Below, one piece after another: positions 14,845-23,602 of a stretch of 59,242 nt of DNA. Under the pieces are notes generated by a model. It was not told where the DNA came from. It worked only from the letters and a program-made list of their open reading frames with translations, and ran no database searches. Positions within the stretch are counted from its first letter, which is position 1. Each line of letters opens with the position of its first letter. The position numbers and the translations under genes were made by a program. The stretch is from assembly GCA_046756445.1 (NCBI GenBank), contig JBHHWI010000005.1:1-59242 (forward strand), written 5' to 3'. This DNA comes from JACZWL01 sp046756445 (GTDB lineage Bacteria; Pseudomonadota; Gammaproteobacteria; Steroidobacterales; Woeseiaceae).

Positions 14845-16347
14845 TCATGCTTCGGGCCGCAAGTGCGGGAATAAAAGTACGTCGCGTATGGACGGTGAGT
14901 CCGTGAACAACATGACGAGCCGGTCGATACCGACGCCGAGCCCTCCCGAGGGAGGCAGGCCGTACTCCAGCGCCCGGATGTAGTCAGCGTCGTAAGACAT
15001 GGCTTCCTGGTCGCCGGCCGAGCGGTGTGCCGCCTGCTCCTTGAAACGCGCTGCCTGATCCTCGGAGTCGTTCAGTTCCGAGAAGCCGTTGGCGATCTCA
15101 CGGCCAGCGATAAAGAGTTCGAAGCGGTCCGTTATGAACGGGTCTTCATTGTTTCGTCTCGACAACGGCGACACTTCCGTCGGGAAGGCGGTGATAAAGT
15201 TCGGCAGCCTGAGCTTTTCCTCGCAGGTCTTCTCAAAAATCTCGAGCTGCAGTTTGCCGGCGCCATGACTCTTTTCCACCTTCATGCGGAGCCCGTCCGC
15301 AATTTTCCTGAGATAGTCCTGGTCACGCAGCTTGTCCTGGTCGACGTCCGGGTTGTATTTGATGATGGCCTGTTCCATCGTCATGCGCAGGTAGGGGCCT
15401 GCGAAATCGTATTCCTCGCCCTGGTATCGGACGATCGGTTCGCCGAGTACTGACTCGGACAGGCCGCGCAGCATCGCCTCGACCATCTCCATAATGTCCT
15501 CGAAGTCGGCGTAGGCGCGGTACAACTCGAGCATGGTGAACTCGGGATTGTGCTGGGTCGAGATGCCTTCGTTGCGGAAGTTCCGATTGATCTCATAGAC
15601 GCGTTCCAATCCGCCGACGACCAGCCGCTTCAGGAACAGCTCCGGCGCGATCCGCATATAGAGCTGCATGTCCAGCGCATTGTGATGCGTGGTAAACGGT
15701 TTTGCGATCGCACCGCCGGGCATCGTCTGCATCATCGGCGTCTCGACCTCGAGAAAATCCTGGGAATCCAGGAATGCGCGGAGGTAACTGATCATTGCCG
15801 AACGGATGCGAAATATTCGGCGGCTGTCCTCGTTCATGATCAGATCGACATAGCGCTGCCGGTAACGGATTTCCCGATCTGCCAGGCCGTGGAATTTCTC
15901 CGGCAGGGGCCGCAGAGACTTCGTCAGCAAACGCAGCTCGTCCACCATGACGGTCAGCTCGCCGGTCTTGGTCTTGAACAGCGTCCCGGCGGCGCCGACG
16001 ATGTCGCCGACGTCCCATTTCTTGAACTCCTGGTAGAGCCCCTCGGCAAGCCGGTCGCGCTCCAGCCTTAGCTGGATCTGCCCTGTCCGGTCCTGCAGCT
16101 TGATGAAACTGGCCTTGCCCATCAGGCGTTTGACCATCATGCGCCCGGCCACCCTGACGCCGACGGCCTGCTCCCGCAGGGCGCTATCATCATGATCGCC
16201 GAAGGCCTCGTGCAGTTCCTCGGCGAGCGAGTTGCGGCGGAAATCGTTCGGATACGCATCGCCGGACGCGCGCAGTTGGGAGAGTTTGCGCCGGCGCTCG
16301 GCAATGAGCTTGCTTTCTTGCCGTTTTTCCCTGTCGTTGTCGCTCAC
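14845..16347 (-). CDS. lysS: Lysyl-tRNA synthetase (class II)
   Basis: LysS charges tRNA-Lys. The 500-residue protein has an N-terminal OB-fold anticodon-binding domain (VRVAGRMMVKRLMGKASFIKLQD) and the class II catalytic core. Motif 2 is in FRNEGISTQHNPEFTMLELYRAYAD and motif 3 in GLGVGIDRLVMLFTDSPSIRDVLLFP. Length is as in E. coli. The GTG start overlaps the prfB stop by one base (TAGTG), the conserved prfB-lysS pair. Confidence 0.97.
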   Translation of the reverse strand: MSDNDREKRQESKLIAERRRKLSQLRASGDAYPNDFRRNSLAEELHEAFGDHDDSALREQAVGVRVAGRMMVKRLMGKASFIKLQDRTGQIQLRLERDRLAEGLYQEFKKWDVGDIVGAAGTLFKTKTGELTVMVDELRLLTKSLRPLPEKFHGLADREIRYRQRYVDLIMNEDSRRIFRIRSAMISYLRAFLDSQDFLEVETPMMQTMPGGAIAKPFTTHHNALDMQLYMRIAPELFLKRLVVGGLERVYEINRNFRNEGISTQHNPEFTMLELYRAYADFEDIMEMVEAMLRGLSESVLGEPIVRYQGEEYDFAGPYLRMTMEQAIIKYNPDVDQDKLRDQDYLRKIADGLRMKVEKSHGAGKLQLEIFEKTCEEKLRLPNFITAFPTEVSPLSRRNNEDPFITDRFELFIAGREIANGFSELNDSEDQAARFKEQAAHRSAGDQEAMSYDADYIRALEYGLPPSGGLGVGIDRLVMLFTDSPSIRDVLLFPHLRPEA

Positions 16348-17442
16348 TAGAGCCCCTGCTTCAGTCCCGCCTCGATGAATTCATCCAGCCCGCCGTCCAG
16401 CACGGCCTGCGTGTTGCCGGTCTCGACCCCGGTCCGGAGGTCCTTGATCCGGCTCTGGTCCAGGACGTATGACCTTATCTGATTTCCCCATCCGACGTCC
16501 GCCTTGCTCTCTTCCACCTTCGACGCTTCTGCGCGGCGTTCCTGCAGTTCGAGCTCGTACAGCTTCGCCTTCAGTTGCTTCATCGCCGTCGCCTTGTTCT
16601 TGTGCTGCGAGCGGTCATTCTGACACTGCACGACGATGTTCGATGGCAGGTGAGTGATCCGCACCGCGGATTCCGTGCGATTCACGTGCTGGCCGCCTGC
16701 GCCGCTCGCACGATAGACATCGATCCGGAGATCGGAGGGATCGATTTCGATATCGATTTCATCGTCCACCTCCGGTGACACGAACACGGAGGCAAATGAG
16801 GTATGGCGGCGGTTGCCGGAGTCGAATGGAGACTTGCGAACCAGCCGGTGCACGCCGGTTTCCGTTCTCAGCCAGCCGTAGGCGTACTCGCCGACGACGT
16901 GCACGGTGGCGCTCTTGATGCCGGCGACTTCGCCGGCAGACGCCTCGATGATCTCCGTCTCGAAGCCGTGCGACTCCGCCCAGCGCAGGTACATGCGGAG
17001 AATCATTTCGGCCCAGTCCTGGGCCTCGGTGCCGCCGGCGCCCGACTGTATGTCGACGAACGCGTCGTGGCCATCCGTTTCGCCCGAGAACATGCGGCGA
17101 AATTCGAGATCGGTGATCCGCTGCCCGAGACCGACGAGGTCCGCATCGACTTCTGCCGCGGTCGAGTCGTCATCCTCGTCTATCGCCAGACTGAGAAGCT
17201 CGTCGGCATCGCTTAGACCTCTCGAGAGCTCATCGAGTGCCACGACCACCTTCTCGAGTTGCGCGCGCTCCCTGCCCAGCGCTTGCGCACGATCGGGTTC
17301 GTTCCAGACGGAAGGATCCTCGAGTTCGCGGAGCACCTCGGTCAGGCGCTCGGATTTGGCCTCGTAGTCAAAGATACCCCCTTAACGCCGTCGCGCGTTC
17401 CGACAGGTCGGCAATCTTCAGCTTGATCTGGCCGGTTTCCAT
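16347..17442 (-). CDS. prfB: Peptide chain release factor 2, programmed +1 frameshift
   Basis: RF2 terminates translation at UGA and UAA. The first 24 codons run from the ATG at 17442 (METGQIKLKIADLSERATALRGYL) to CTT at 17373-17371, followed by an in-frame TGA at 17370-17368. Reading resumes in the +1 frame at GAC (17369), giving DYEAKSERLTEV and 364 residues in all, against 365 in E. coli. The site AGGGGGTATCTTTGAC has the internal Shine-Dalgarno-like AGGGGG and the CTT TGA C slip sequence of the classical RF2 autoregulatory frameshift. The codon-recognition SPF (RKSPFDSG) and catalytic GGQ (GAGGQHVNRTESAV) motifs are present. Confidence 0.96.
17368..17385 (-). promoter_or_regulatory. RF2 programmed frameshift site
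   Basis: On the minus strand the sequence reads AGG GGG TAT CTT TGA C, with the TGA at 17370-17368. The AGGGGG acts as an internal anti-Shine-Dalgarno pairing site, and CTT is the slip codon just before the stop. When RF2 is scarce the ribosome shifts +1 and completes RF2. It is the textbook arrangement. Confidence 0.95.
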
Positions 17443-17478
17443 TCTGATTTCGTTCGAGGCACGCGAAAACGCGGCATG

Positions 17479-19182
17479 TTAACACGGGACTATCTGTTCC
17501 ACGATCAGTTGTGGTGTCTCCACGCCGCGGTATTCGTTGACGTCGAGGCGATACGCCATCCTGACAGCGCCACGCAGCGGCAGGCCGGCCTGATTGAATG
17601 CAATCGCATCGATCACCGTGGTGGCCTCGGCGGGCTGCACCCGCATCTTCAGATGGTGCTCGCCTACCACGCGCTGATCGACGACGGAAAAGTCGCCGCT
17701 CCACATCGGCTCCGGAAATCCGGCGCCCCATGGCCCGGACTCGCGAAGCAGTCTCGCGAATCGCAGATTCATCGAATCCGCCGGCAGCGTGCCGTCAGTC
17801 AACAGGGCGCCGCTGAAATCGGCCGCAGGATAAAGCCGCTTCAATTGACGGCTCGCGCATTTTTCAAACTCCTGAAAATGCTCGGGCGCAAGATTCAGCC
17901 CCGCCGCCATCGCGTGGCCGCCGAACTTCGATATCAGGCCGGGCTCCGTGGTCGAAACTGCCTGGAGCAGGTCCCGGATGTGCACCCCGGGGACCGAGCG
18001 GGCGGACCCCTTGAGCTGGCCGCCGTCGTCACGCGCAAACGCGATGACGGGGCGGTGGCAGCGCTCGCGCACCCGGGAGGCGATCAGCCCGACCACGCCC
18101 TGGTGCCAGGATTCGTCATAGATGCAAACGCAGGCAGGAAGATTGCGATCGTCCAGTGCGTCGACATAGGCGAATGCCTGGTCCCGCATCTTCGTTTCGA
18201 TGTGGCGGCGTTCGCTGTTGATACGGTCCAGGGTCATCGCATACCGCGCGGCCGCCGTGGAATCGTCCGTCAGCAAACATTCGATGCCGACCGACATGTC
18301 CTCGAGCCTTCCTGCGGCGTTCAGCCTTGGTGCGACGACGAAGCCCAGATCCGAGCTGACCGTGCGCTCGACGGCCCGGCCCGACTGCTGAATGAGTGCT
18401 TGAATGCCCGGCACTGCTTTGCCGGCCCGTATGCGCTCCAGGCCCTGGCGAACGAGAATGCGGTTGTTGTAATCGAGCGTCACGACATCGGCGACGGTGC
18501 CCAGGGCCACGAGATCGAGGTAGGCCGCCGGAATCCTGGCTGCGTCGGCGGCGCCCCCGGACTCGAGCGCCCGTCCCAGTGCGGCCATGAGGTAGAACGC
18601 GACACCGACACCCGCCAGGTGACGACTCGGGAAATCGCTGTCCGAGAGATTGGGGTTTACCATCGCCTTCGCCGCCGGCAACACGCCGCCCGGCAGGTGG
18701 TGGTCGGTGATCAGTACCGGGATGCCCAGACGCTCGGCTTCATCGACACCCGCGATGCTGGAAACGCCGTTATCGACCGTGATCAGCAGCGCCGGTGACC
18801 GTCCGGCGGCAACGCGGACGATTTCCGGCGTCAGCCCGTACCCGAATTCGAATCGATTCGGGACGAGATAATCGACGTTCGCAAAACCGAAGTCGCGAAG
18901 GCAACGGAGAACGAGCGCGGTTGACGTTGCGCCGTCGGCATCGAAGTCTCCGATGACGATCACACGCCTGTCGCGATAATCGAGTAGCAATTCGACCGCT
19001 GCCGATACACCGTTCAATGAACTGACCGGCGCGAGTTTTCCGAGGCTGTGATCCAGCTCCTCCGGTCCGGCGATGCCTCGCGCCGCGTAGACGCGGGCGA
19101 GCACCGGATCGAAACCGTTGAGCGCATCGAGCACGGGTCCTTCAGGCAGGCGTCTTGTCTTGACAGGCCGGTACGGGTTCAT
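17479..19182 (-). CDS. recJ: Single-stranded-DNA-specific exonuclease RecJ
   Basis: RecJ is a 5'-3' single-strand exonuclease used in RecF-pathway recombination and mismatch repair. The 567-residue protein of the DHH family shows VIGDFDADGATSTAL near residue 75, ITDHHLPGG (the DHH motif) near residue 160, and the DHHA1 domain with the glycine-rich GGHAMAAGLNL near residue 430. It lies 36 bases upstream of prfB and ten bases downstream of the rpfE-like gene, the same neighbours as in xanthomonads. Confidence 0.96.
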   Translation of the reverse strand: MNPYRPVKTRRLPEGPVLDALNGFDPVLARVYAARGIAGPEELDHSLGKLAPVSSLNGVSAAVELLLDYRDRRVIVIGDFDADGATSTALVLRCLRDFGFANVDYLVPNRFEFGYGLTPEIVRVAAGRSPALLITVDNGVSSIAGVDEAERLGIPVLITDHHLPGGVLPAAKAMVNPNLSDSDFPSRHLAGVGVAFYLMAALGRALESGGAADAARIPAAYLDLVALGTVADVVTLDYNNRILVRQGLERIRAGKAVPGIQALIQQSGRAVERTVSSDLGFVVAPRLNAAGRLEDMSVGIECLLTDDSTAAARYAMTLDRINSERRHIETKMRDQAFAYVDALDDRNLPACVCIYDESWHQGVVGLIASRVRERCHRPVIAFARDDGGQLKGSARSVPGVHIRDLLQAVSTTEPGLISKFGGHAMAAGLNLAPEHFQEFEKCASRQLKRLYPAADFSGALLTDGTLPADSMNLRFARLLRESGPWGAGFPEPMWSGDFSVVDQRVVGEHHLKMRVQPAEATTVIDAIAFNQAGLPLRGAVRMAYRLDVNEYRGVETPQLIVEQIVPC

Positions 19183-19192
19183 CGGCAGTCAT

Positions 19193-20116
19193 TTATAACA
19201 GCTTGCTGGTTCTGCGCCACAGGCGAAACGCATCGAATCGGCCAATTCTGGCGGTCAGTCCGTCGCGGAACAGCAAGACCAACCGGTGTACTCGACCGGC
19301 CCGCAACAGCTCGCGAAGTTCCGTAAGGTATGGAGTCAAGCGGTCCTCACCGTGGTCGGGCACCGGCGTCACGACGACAAAATCCTTGGCTGCAACCTCG
19401 AGACAGCCGCCAAAACTGCCCGACCACGCACTGATCACTCCCGTGCGGCTCTCCCAGTAACCCGTCAACAGCGGATCGTCGCCAAACAACGGCGGCAACC
19501 GCTCCACAGTCTTGTCCGGCGCCGTTCCCCCACCCCAGAACCAGATCGAGTTGACCGGCATCAGGCCCTGCTCTTCGCGTCGCAGGTTGACCTCGTGATC
19601 GTGCAGGCACATCTGCAACTCGCCCGAGAGCTTATGATAATCCGCCGCCGACTCGCCGGACGGCATGAAATCGTCCGGCTCCATGCCGTCGATAGCAGAT
19701 GCCGACAGGGACGCCGTCGCAATCTCCCGATCGCTGCGGAGATAGCCATACTCACCGACACGCGCGAAGGCATAGGCCGTATCCTCGCCCAGCGACTGCT
19801 GTAGATGGTCGAAAATGGCACGCAAGTCCGGTATCGGCGACTGCTCGCCGACGAGCGCATGCAGGCGCAGGTGATCGAGTCTCGCTTCCAGATGCACCGG
19901 GTCTGCGGCGGCGATCCATACGTTGGGGCGATCGCCCGTCTGGCCCCACAGCCTGAGCGCCGCCAGCCCGTCCGTGACCTGCGACAGCCCGGCGGCCGAC
20001 AACACTCTCCCGATAGTCTCCCGGGGAGCGATTGACAAGGTAAGCTCCGAGCGGGACAGCCAACGCCTGTCTCGGGCGTTCCCCGCCCGGCCGCCCATGA
20101 CTGCCGGCAAGACCAC
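19193..20116 (-). CDS. RpfE-like protein (COG4255 type), function unknown
   Basis: This 307-residue protein resembles RpfE, which is encoded next to recJ in Xanthomonas and related genomes. It has been annotated as distantly related to phosphoglycerate mutases of the alkaline-phosphatase superfamily. The segment NSIWFWGGG near residue 205 is the most recognisable motif, and VVLPAVMGG near the N-terminus fits the family start. I chose the GTG at 20116 because AGGAG precedes it by about ten bases. The frame is open to 20275, but that would overlap the divergent gene at 20211. No catalytic metal site is obvious. The role in recJ-linked processes is unknown. Confidence 0.7.
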   Translation of the reverse strand: MVLPAVMGGRAGNARDRRWLSRSELTLSIAPRETIGRVLSAAGLSQVTDGLAALRLWGQTGDRPNVWIAAADPVHLEARLDHLRLHALVGEQSPIPDLRAIFDHLQQSLGEDTAYAFARVGEYGYLRSDREIATASLSASAIDGMEPDDFMPSGESAADYHKLSGELQMCLHDHEVNLRREEQGLMPVNSIWFWGGGTAPDKTVERLPPLFGDDPLLTGYWESRTGVISAWSGSFGGCLEVAAKDFVVVTPVPDHGEDRLTPYLTELRELLRAGRVHRLVLLFRDGLTARIGRFDAFRLWRRTSKLL

Positions 20117-20210
20117 GATGGCCGTTCTCCTGTTGCTGTTCGCCGCCAAATCGCCTGAGCCTTTTGTATGATGACGCAATGGAGCGAAACATACCGTATC
20201 GGAACACGCT

Positions 20211-20582
20211 TTGAAATTTACACGCGACCAGACCTCCAAAGTCACGATCCGGCAATTCGAATCGGGGGTGATCAAGGTAGGTGACCGGCTCCTGCGTCAG
20301 GACCTTGCGCTGACCGCCGACGAGGTGATTCACGATTGGCCGGCTACCGCGATAGCGGAACTGACCGAGGCCGATCTCGAGCCTCTGCTCGCGTCGGACC
20401 CCGAACTGATCCTGCTCGGCACGGGCCGGCTGCCCGTATTTCCGCCGCGCGAACTGGTCTTCGCATTGGCCCGGCGCGGCGTCGGCCTGGAGGCGATGGA
20501 TACCGCCGCCGCCTGCCGGACTTTCAATATACTCGTCAGCGAAGGCCGCCGGGTCGCCGCCGTCCTGATCGTCAACGAGTAA
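20211..20582 (+). CDS. Mth938-like domain protein (DUF498)
   Basis: This 123-residue protein is a single Mth938-like domain, related to the mitochondrial complex I assembly factor NDUFAF3. Recognisable segments are IRQFESGVIKVGD near residue 13, PELILLGTGRLPVFPP near residue 64 and GVGLEAMDTAAACRTFNIL near residue 90. The biochemical role in bacteria is not established. It is divergent from the rpfE-like gene, with about 95 bases between the two starts. It ends a few bases before the perfect hairpin terminator that it shares with rpoS. Confidence 0.85.
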   Translation: MKFTRDQTSKVTIRQFESGVIKVGDRLLRQDLALTADEVIHDWPATAIAELTEADLEPLLASDPELILLGTGRLPVFPPRELVFALARRGVGLEAMDTAAACRTFNILVSEGRRVAAVLIVNE

Positions 20583-20588
20583 GCGGAA

Positions 20589-20642
20589 AAAAAAGGGGTC
20601 AGAGCCCATTTTTTGGAAAAAATGGGCTCTGACCCCTTTTTT
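20589..20642. terminator. Bidirectional intrinsic terminator, perfect 26-bp stem
   Basis: A perfect inverted repeat pairs 20589-20614 with 20617-20642, two bases apart. The stem has a GC-rich core (GGGGTCAGAGCCC) flanked by A and T runs, so either strand yields a hairpin followed by a U tract. It lies between the convergent ends of the Mth938-like gene (20582) and rpoS (20652). Similar GGGTCAGAG-type sequences occur at 54049 and 30100, which suggests a repeat family recruited as terminators. Confidence 0.85.
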
Positions 20643-20651
20643 AGCCCCCGT

Positions 20652-21533
20652 TCAGTCCAGCATCGAGTCGCCGTGAATACCGTGGCTCTCCATCATGCTT
20701 CGCAGGTTGCGCAGGGCATCCAGCTGAATCTGTCGGACCCGCTCCCTGGTCACGCCGATCTCCTCGCCTATCTGCTCGAGCGTCAGCCGACGATATCCGT
20801 GCAGGCCGAAGCGCCTCTCGACGACGGCCCGCTGCTTGTCGCTGAGCTTGAACACCCAGGTATCGAGGATCGCATTCACCCGTTCCCGTTGTGCACGCTG
20901 CGCGGGCTCGGCATCGTGCCTTGCCGGCAAGGCATCGAGGGGCGTGCGCTCATCGTCCGATGAGCTCGAGCAAATAGTGACCCGCTCGTGCAGCGCAAGC
21001 AGCCTTTCGACATCGGCAACCTCCATGCCCAGATAACCGGCAATGTCCGCCGGCGTCGGGTTACCGTCCTGCATCTGCCTGAGGGTCCGGGATGCCCGGA
21101 TGCATGCATTGATCTCCTTGATCACGTGAATAGGCAGGCGAACCGTGCGCGACTGGTTCATGATCGCGCGTTCGATGGTTTGACGAATCCACCAGGTGGC
21201 GTAGGTCGAGAAGCGGAAACCGCGTTCGGGATCAAACTTCTTGACCGCGTGAATGAGTCCGAGATTGCCTTCCTCGATGAGATCCAGCAGTGGCAGCCCG
21301 CGGTTGATGTAGCGGCGTGCAATTCTCACGACCAGGCGGAGGTTGCTTTCGATCATGCGATGCCGGGCAGATTCATCGCCTTGTCTGATGCGGCGCGCGA
21401 ACTTGACCTCCTCGGATGCCGTCAGCAGCGGCGACACGCCTATTTCATTCAGATAGATTCGGGTGGGATCGATACCGCGATTCGAGCCGGGCTCTGGCCG
21501 ACGTCCGGTCGATCCACTGGAAATCTCGCCCAT
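20652..21533 (-). CDS. rpoS: RNA polymerase sigma factor RpoS
   Basis: RpoS is the stationary-phase and general stress sigma factor. The 293-residue protein has the sigma-70 regions in order: 1.2 (RIYLNEIGVSPLLTASEEV), 2 (LLDLIEEGNLGLIHAVKKFD and FSTYATWWIRQTIERAI), 3 (AYLGMEVADVERLLALHE-like helices) and 4 (LTLEQIGEEIGVTRERVRQIQ). The absence of a long region 1.1 and of the sigma-70 non-conserved insert, together with the nlpD gene just upstream, identifies RpoS rather than RpoD. It is about 35 residues shorter than the E. coli protein at the N-terminus. Confidence 0.93.
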   Translation of the reverse strand: MGEISSGSTGRRPEPGSNRGIDPTRIYLNEIGVSPLLTASEEVKFARRIRQGDESARHRMIESNLRLVVRIARRYINRGLPLLDLIEEGNLGLIHAVKKFDPERGFRFSTYATWWIRQTIERAIMNQSRTVRLPIHVIKEINACIRASRTLRQMQDGNPTPADIAGYLGMEVADVERLLALHERVTICSSSSDDERTPLDALPARHDAEPAQRAQRERVNAILDTWVFKLSDKQRAVVERRFGLHGYRRLTLEQIGEEIGVTRERVRQIQLDALRNLRSMMESHGIHGDSMLD

Positions 21534-21595
21534 AGTACAGCCCCTCGCCAGTTCGGGAGGAGACCACGAGTACGTCGAGTGACGATCAAGTCGAA

Positions 21596-22282
21596 TTATC
21601 TCGCGGGCAGATACTGTCGCGGGTTAACCGGCTTGCCATTGCGCCTGATCTCAAAATGCAGTCGCGGCGTTCCTCCCGGCCCCTCACCCATCGTCGCTAT
21701 TCGTTGACCTTTTCTTATCGCCTGGCCCTCGGTGACCAGCAGCGACGCGTTGTGCCCGTAAGCACTCAGGTAGGTGTCGTTGTGCTTGACGATAATAAGC
21801 TCTCCGTAACCAATTAGTCCACTGCCCGAATAGACGACCCTCCCGGACGCCGCGGCCCGGATCGCTTGACCTGCGGACCCGCCGATCAGGATGCCGGTGC
21901 CCGTGCCCGGACGCCTGCCGAATTCGACCATGACCCGGCCTTTGACGGGCCAGCTCCAGGGCGGCGCGGGCTGTGTCGGTATTGGTGGCAGGGGGCGGCT
22001 GCCGGCGCGTTGGGCGTCCGATGCGGACGACGCGCGGCGTTCGCCCGACGGCGGCGTCAGTCGTATCACCTGGCCTGGATGAATCAGCGAGCCGTCGCCC
22101 AGCCTGTTCCAGCGCGCAAGGTCGCGATGATCTTCGCCGTAGCGCCAGGCGATCGTGAACAGCGTTTCACCGGAGCGAACGATGTGCTGCTCCGTCGGCG
22201 TGTGATCCCAGCGCGTCCTGGGCCCGCAGGCGGCGACCAGCACAAGCACGGTGATCGCCAGGAGATCTCGGAGTCTTACCAT
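21596..22282 (-). CDS. nlpD: Lipoprotein NlpD, murein hydrolase activator
   Basis: NlpD is an outer-membrane lipoprotein that activates amidases for septal peptidoglycan splitting. With the ATG at 22282 the 228-residue protein has a lipoprotein signal peptide with lipobox LVAAC at residues 15-19. A LysM domain follows (HIVRSGETLFTIAWRYGEDHRDLARWN), then a C-terminal LytM/M23 domain (GRVVYSGSGLIGYGELIIVKHNDTYLSAYGHN). The M23 metal ligands look degenerate, as expected for an activator. The frame extends to 22405 but overlaps the yqaA-like gene. Promoters for rpoS often lie inside nlpD. Confidence 0.93.
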   Translation of the reverse strand: MVRLRDLLAITVLVLVAACGPRTRWDHTPTEQHIVRSGETLFTIAWRYGEDHRDLARWNRLGDGSLIHPGQVIRLTPPSGERRASSASDAQRAGSRPLPPIPTQPAPPWSWPVKGRVMVEFGRRPGTGTGILIGGSAGQAIRAAASGRVVYSGSGLIGYGELIIVKHNDTYLSAYGHNASLLVTEGQAIRKGQRIATMGEGPGGTPRLHFEIRRNGKPVNPRQYLPAR

Positions 22283-22289
22283 CAGCGCG

Positions 22290-22904
22290 CTATTCCGTGT
22301 AAACGATGATGATGCCGACAAATACAGCCAGTAGGACAACCGCCCAGCCGATACGCTCCACGTATTTCGGCAGCGTGTCGGCCATGCGTTGCCCGCCGGC
22401 GACAATGAGTCCGGCGACCAGGAAGAATCGCGCGCCGCGCCCGATCAGCGATGCAACGACAAAACCGGGGAAATCGAGCATCGCGGCCCCGGCCGAGATC
22501 GTGAATATCTTGTACGGGATCGGCGAGAATCCCGCGACGAATACCGCCGCCACGCCCCAGTCATCGAACCATTGCCGGCCCTTCAGATACGCCGGCCAGT
22601 AATCCATGCGGTGTAGCCAGGGCTCGATCGCGTCCAGCAGAAAGTACCCGATGGCGTATCCCGCGATGCCGCCGGCGAGCGACGCGACCGTGGTGACGCT
22701 CGCGAACCGCCAGGCGCGTGATCGGTCTGCCAGACACATGGGTGCCAGCATGACGTCCGGCGGAACCGGGAAAAACGATGACTCGGCGAAGCTCAATGCG
22801 CCCAGGTAGCGCTGGGCATGACGGTGACCGGCCCAGGACAACACGCGATCGTAGAGGGGTCCGAAGAGGCGCAAGACTAGCCAGCCCGGTACTTGTAATT
22901 GCAC
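22290..22904 (-). CDS. YqaA/DedA-type membrane protein (VTT domain)
   Basis: The 204-residue protein belongs to the YqaA branch of the DedA/VTT (SNARE-associated) family. It shows YLGALSFAESSFFPVPPDVMLAPM near residue 33, then helices with VASLAGGIAGYAIGYFL, GFSPIPYKIFTISAGAA with the conserved proline-containing re-entrant motif, and a C-terminal helix VVLLAVFVGIIIVYT. DedA relatives act as lipid scramblases or flippases, including for undecaprenyl phosphate, but the substrate of this branch is not known. It lies between pcm and nlpD, a common place in this group. Confidence 0.85.
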   Translation of the reverse strand: MQLQVPGWLVLRLFGPLYDRVLSWAGHRHAQRYLGALSFAESSFFPVPPDVMLAPMCLADRSRAWRFASVTTVASLAGGIAGYAIGYFLLDAIEPWLHRMDYWPAYLKGRQWFDDWGVAAVFVAGFSPIPYKIFTISAGAAMLDFPGFVVASLIGRGARFFLVAGLIVAGGQRMADTLPKYVERIGWAVVLLAVFVGIIIVYTE

Positions 22905-22936
22905 TTAGGTATATTTTGCATATAGTTGTTTTCTAA

Positions 22937-23602
22937 CTATTTTCCGTGGACCAGCGGAACGAAACTCACGAGCCCGAGCGAAACCTGCTCATAGTGCTCG
23001 TTCTGCTTGATCACCTTGACCAGCTCCTGCCTGCCGGGCGGCCCCACCGGGATGACCATGCAGCCGCCGGGCGCCAGCTGCGCCAGCAGTTTTGCCGGCA
23101 CCTCGGCCGGTGCCGCCGCGACCAGGATTCCATCATAAGGGGCGTACTTGGGCCAGCCCTCCCAGCCGTCACCCAGCCGGTAGTGGACGTTGTAGATATC
23201 GAGCTGTCGCAGCCGTTGCTTGGTCTTGCGCAAGAGTTCCGGAATCCGCTCAACGGTATGGATCTCCCCGACCAGCGGCGCGAGTACGGCCGTCTGGTAG
23301 CCGCAGCCGGTGCCTATCTCGAGCACCTGCATGTCTTCGCCCGCCTCGAGCAGTGCCTCGGTCATCCTGGCAACGACATAGGGTTGGCTGATCGTCTGCC
23401 CCAGGCCTATCGGCAGCGCCGTGTCTTCGTAGGCACGGCTTGCCAGCGCCTCGTCGACAAACAGGTGACGCGGCACATTGCGGATCTGCTCGAGAACTTC
23501 GGTCGAACGGATTCCGGAGTCTCGGAGACGCCGCACGAGCCGGTCACGCGTGCGCGCCGACGTCATGCCGATACCCCGGATGTCGTCTTGTTGAGTCATC
23601 AT
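22937..23602 (-). CDS. pcm: Protein-L-isoaspartate O-methyltransferase
   Basis: Pcm methylates isoaspartyl residues in aged proteins as the first step of repair. The 221-residue protein has the SAM-binding motif VLEIGTGCGYQTAVLAPL near residue 83. The family signature RHLFVDEALASRAYEDTALPIG precedes it, and the C-terminal PGGCMVIPVG is also present. The ATG at 23602 overlaps the surE stop (ATGATGA), so translation is coupled. A start 12 bases upstream (23614) is possible. It belongs to the conserved surE-pcm-nlpD-rpoS group for stationary-phase survival. Confidence 0.95.
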   Translation of the reverse strand: MMTQQDDIRGIGMTSARTRDRLVRRLRDSGIRSTEVLEQIRNVPRHLFVDEALASRAYEDTALPIGLGQTISQPYVVARMTEALLEAGEDMQVLEIGTGCGYQTAVLAPLVGEIHTVERIPELLRKTKQRLRQLDIYNVHYRLGDGWEGWPKYAPYDGILVAAAPAEVPAKLLAQLAPGGCMVIPVGPPGRQELVKVIKQNEHYEQVSLGLVSFVPLVHGK

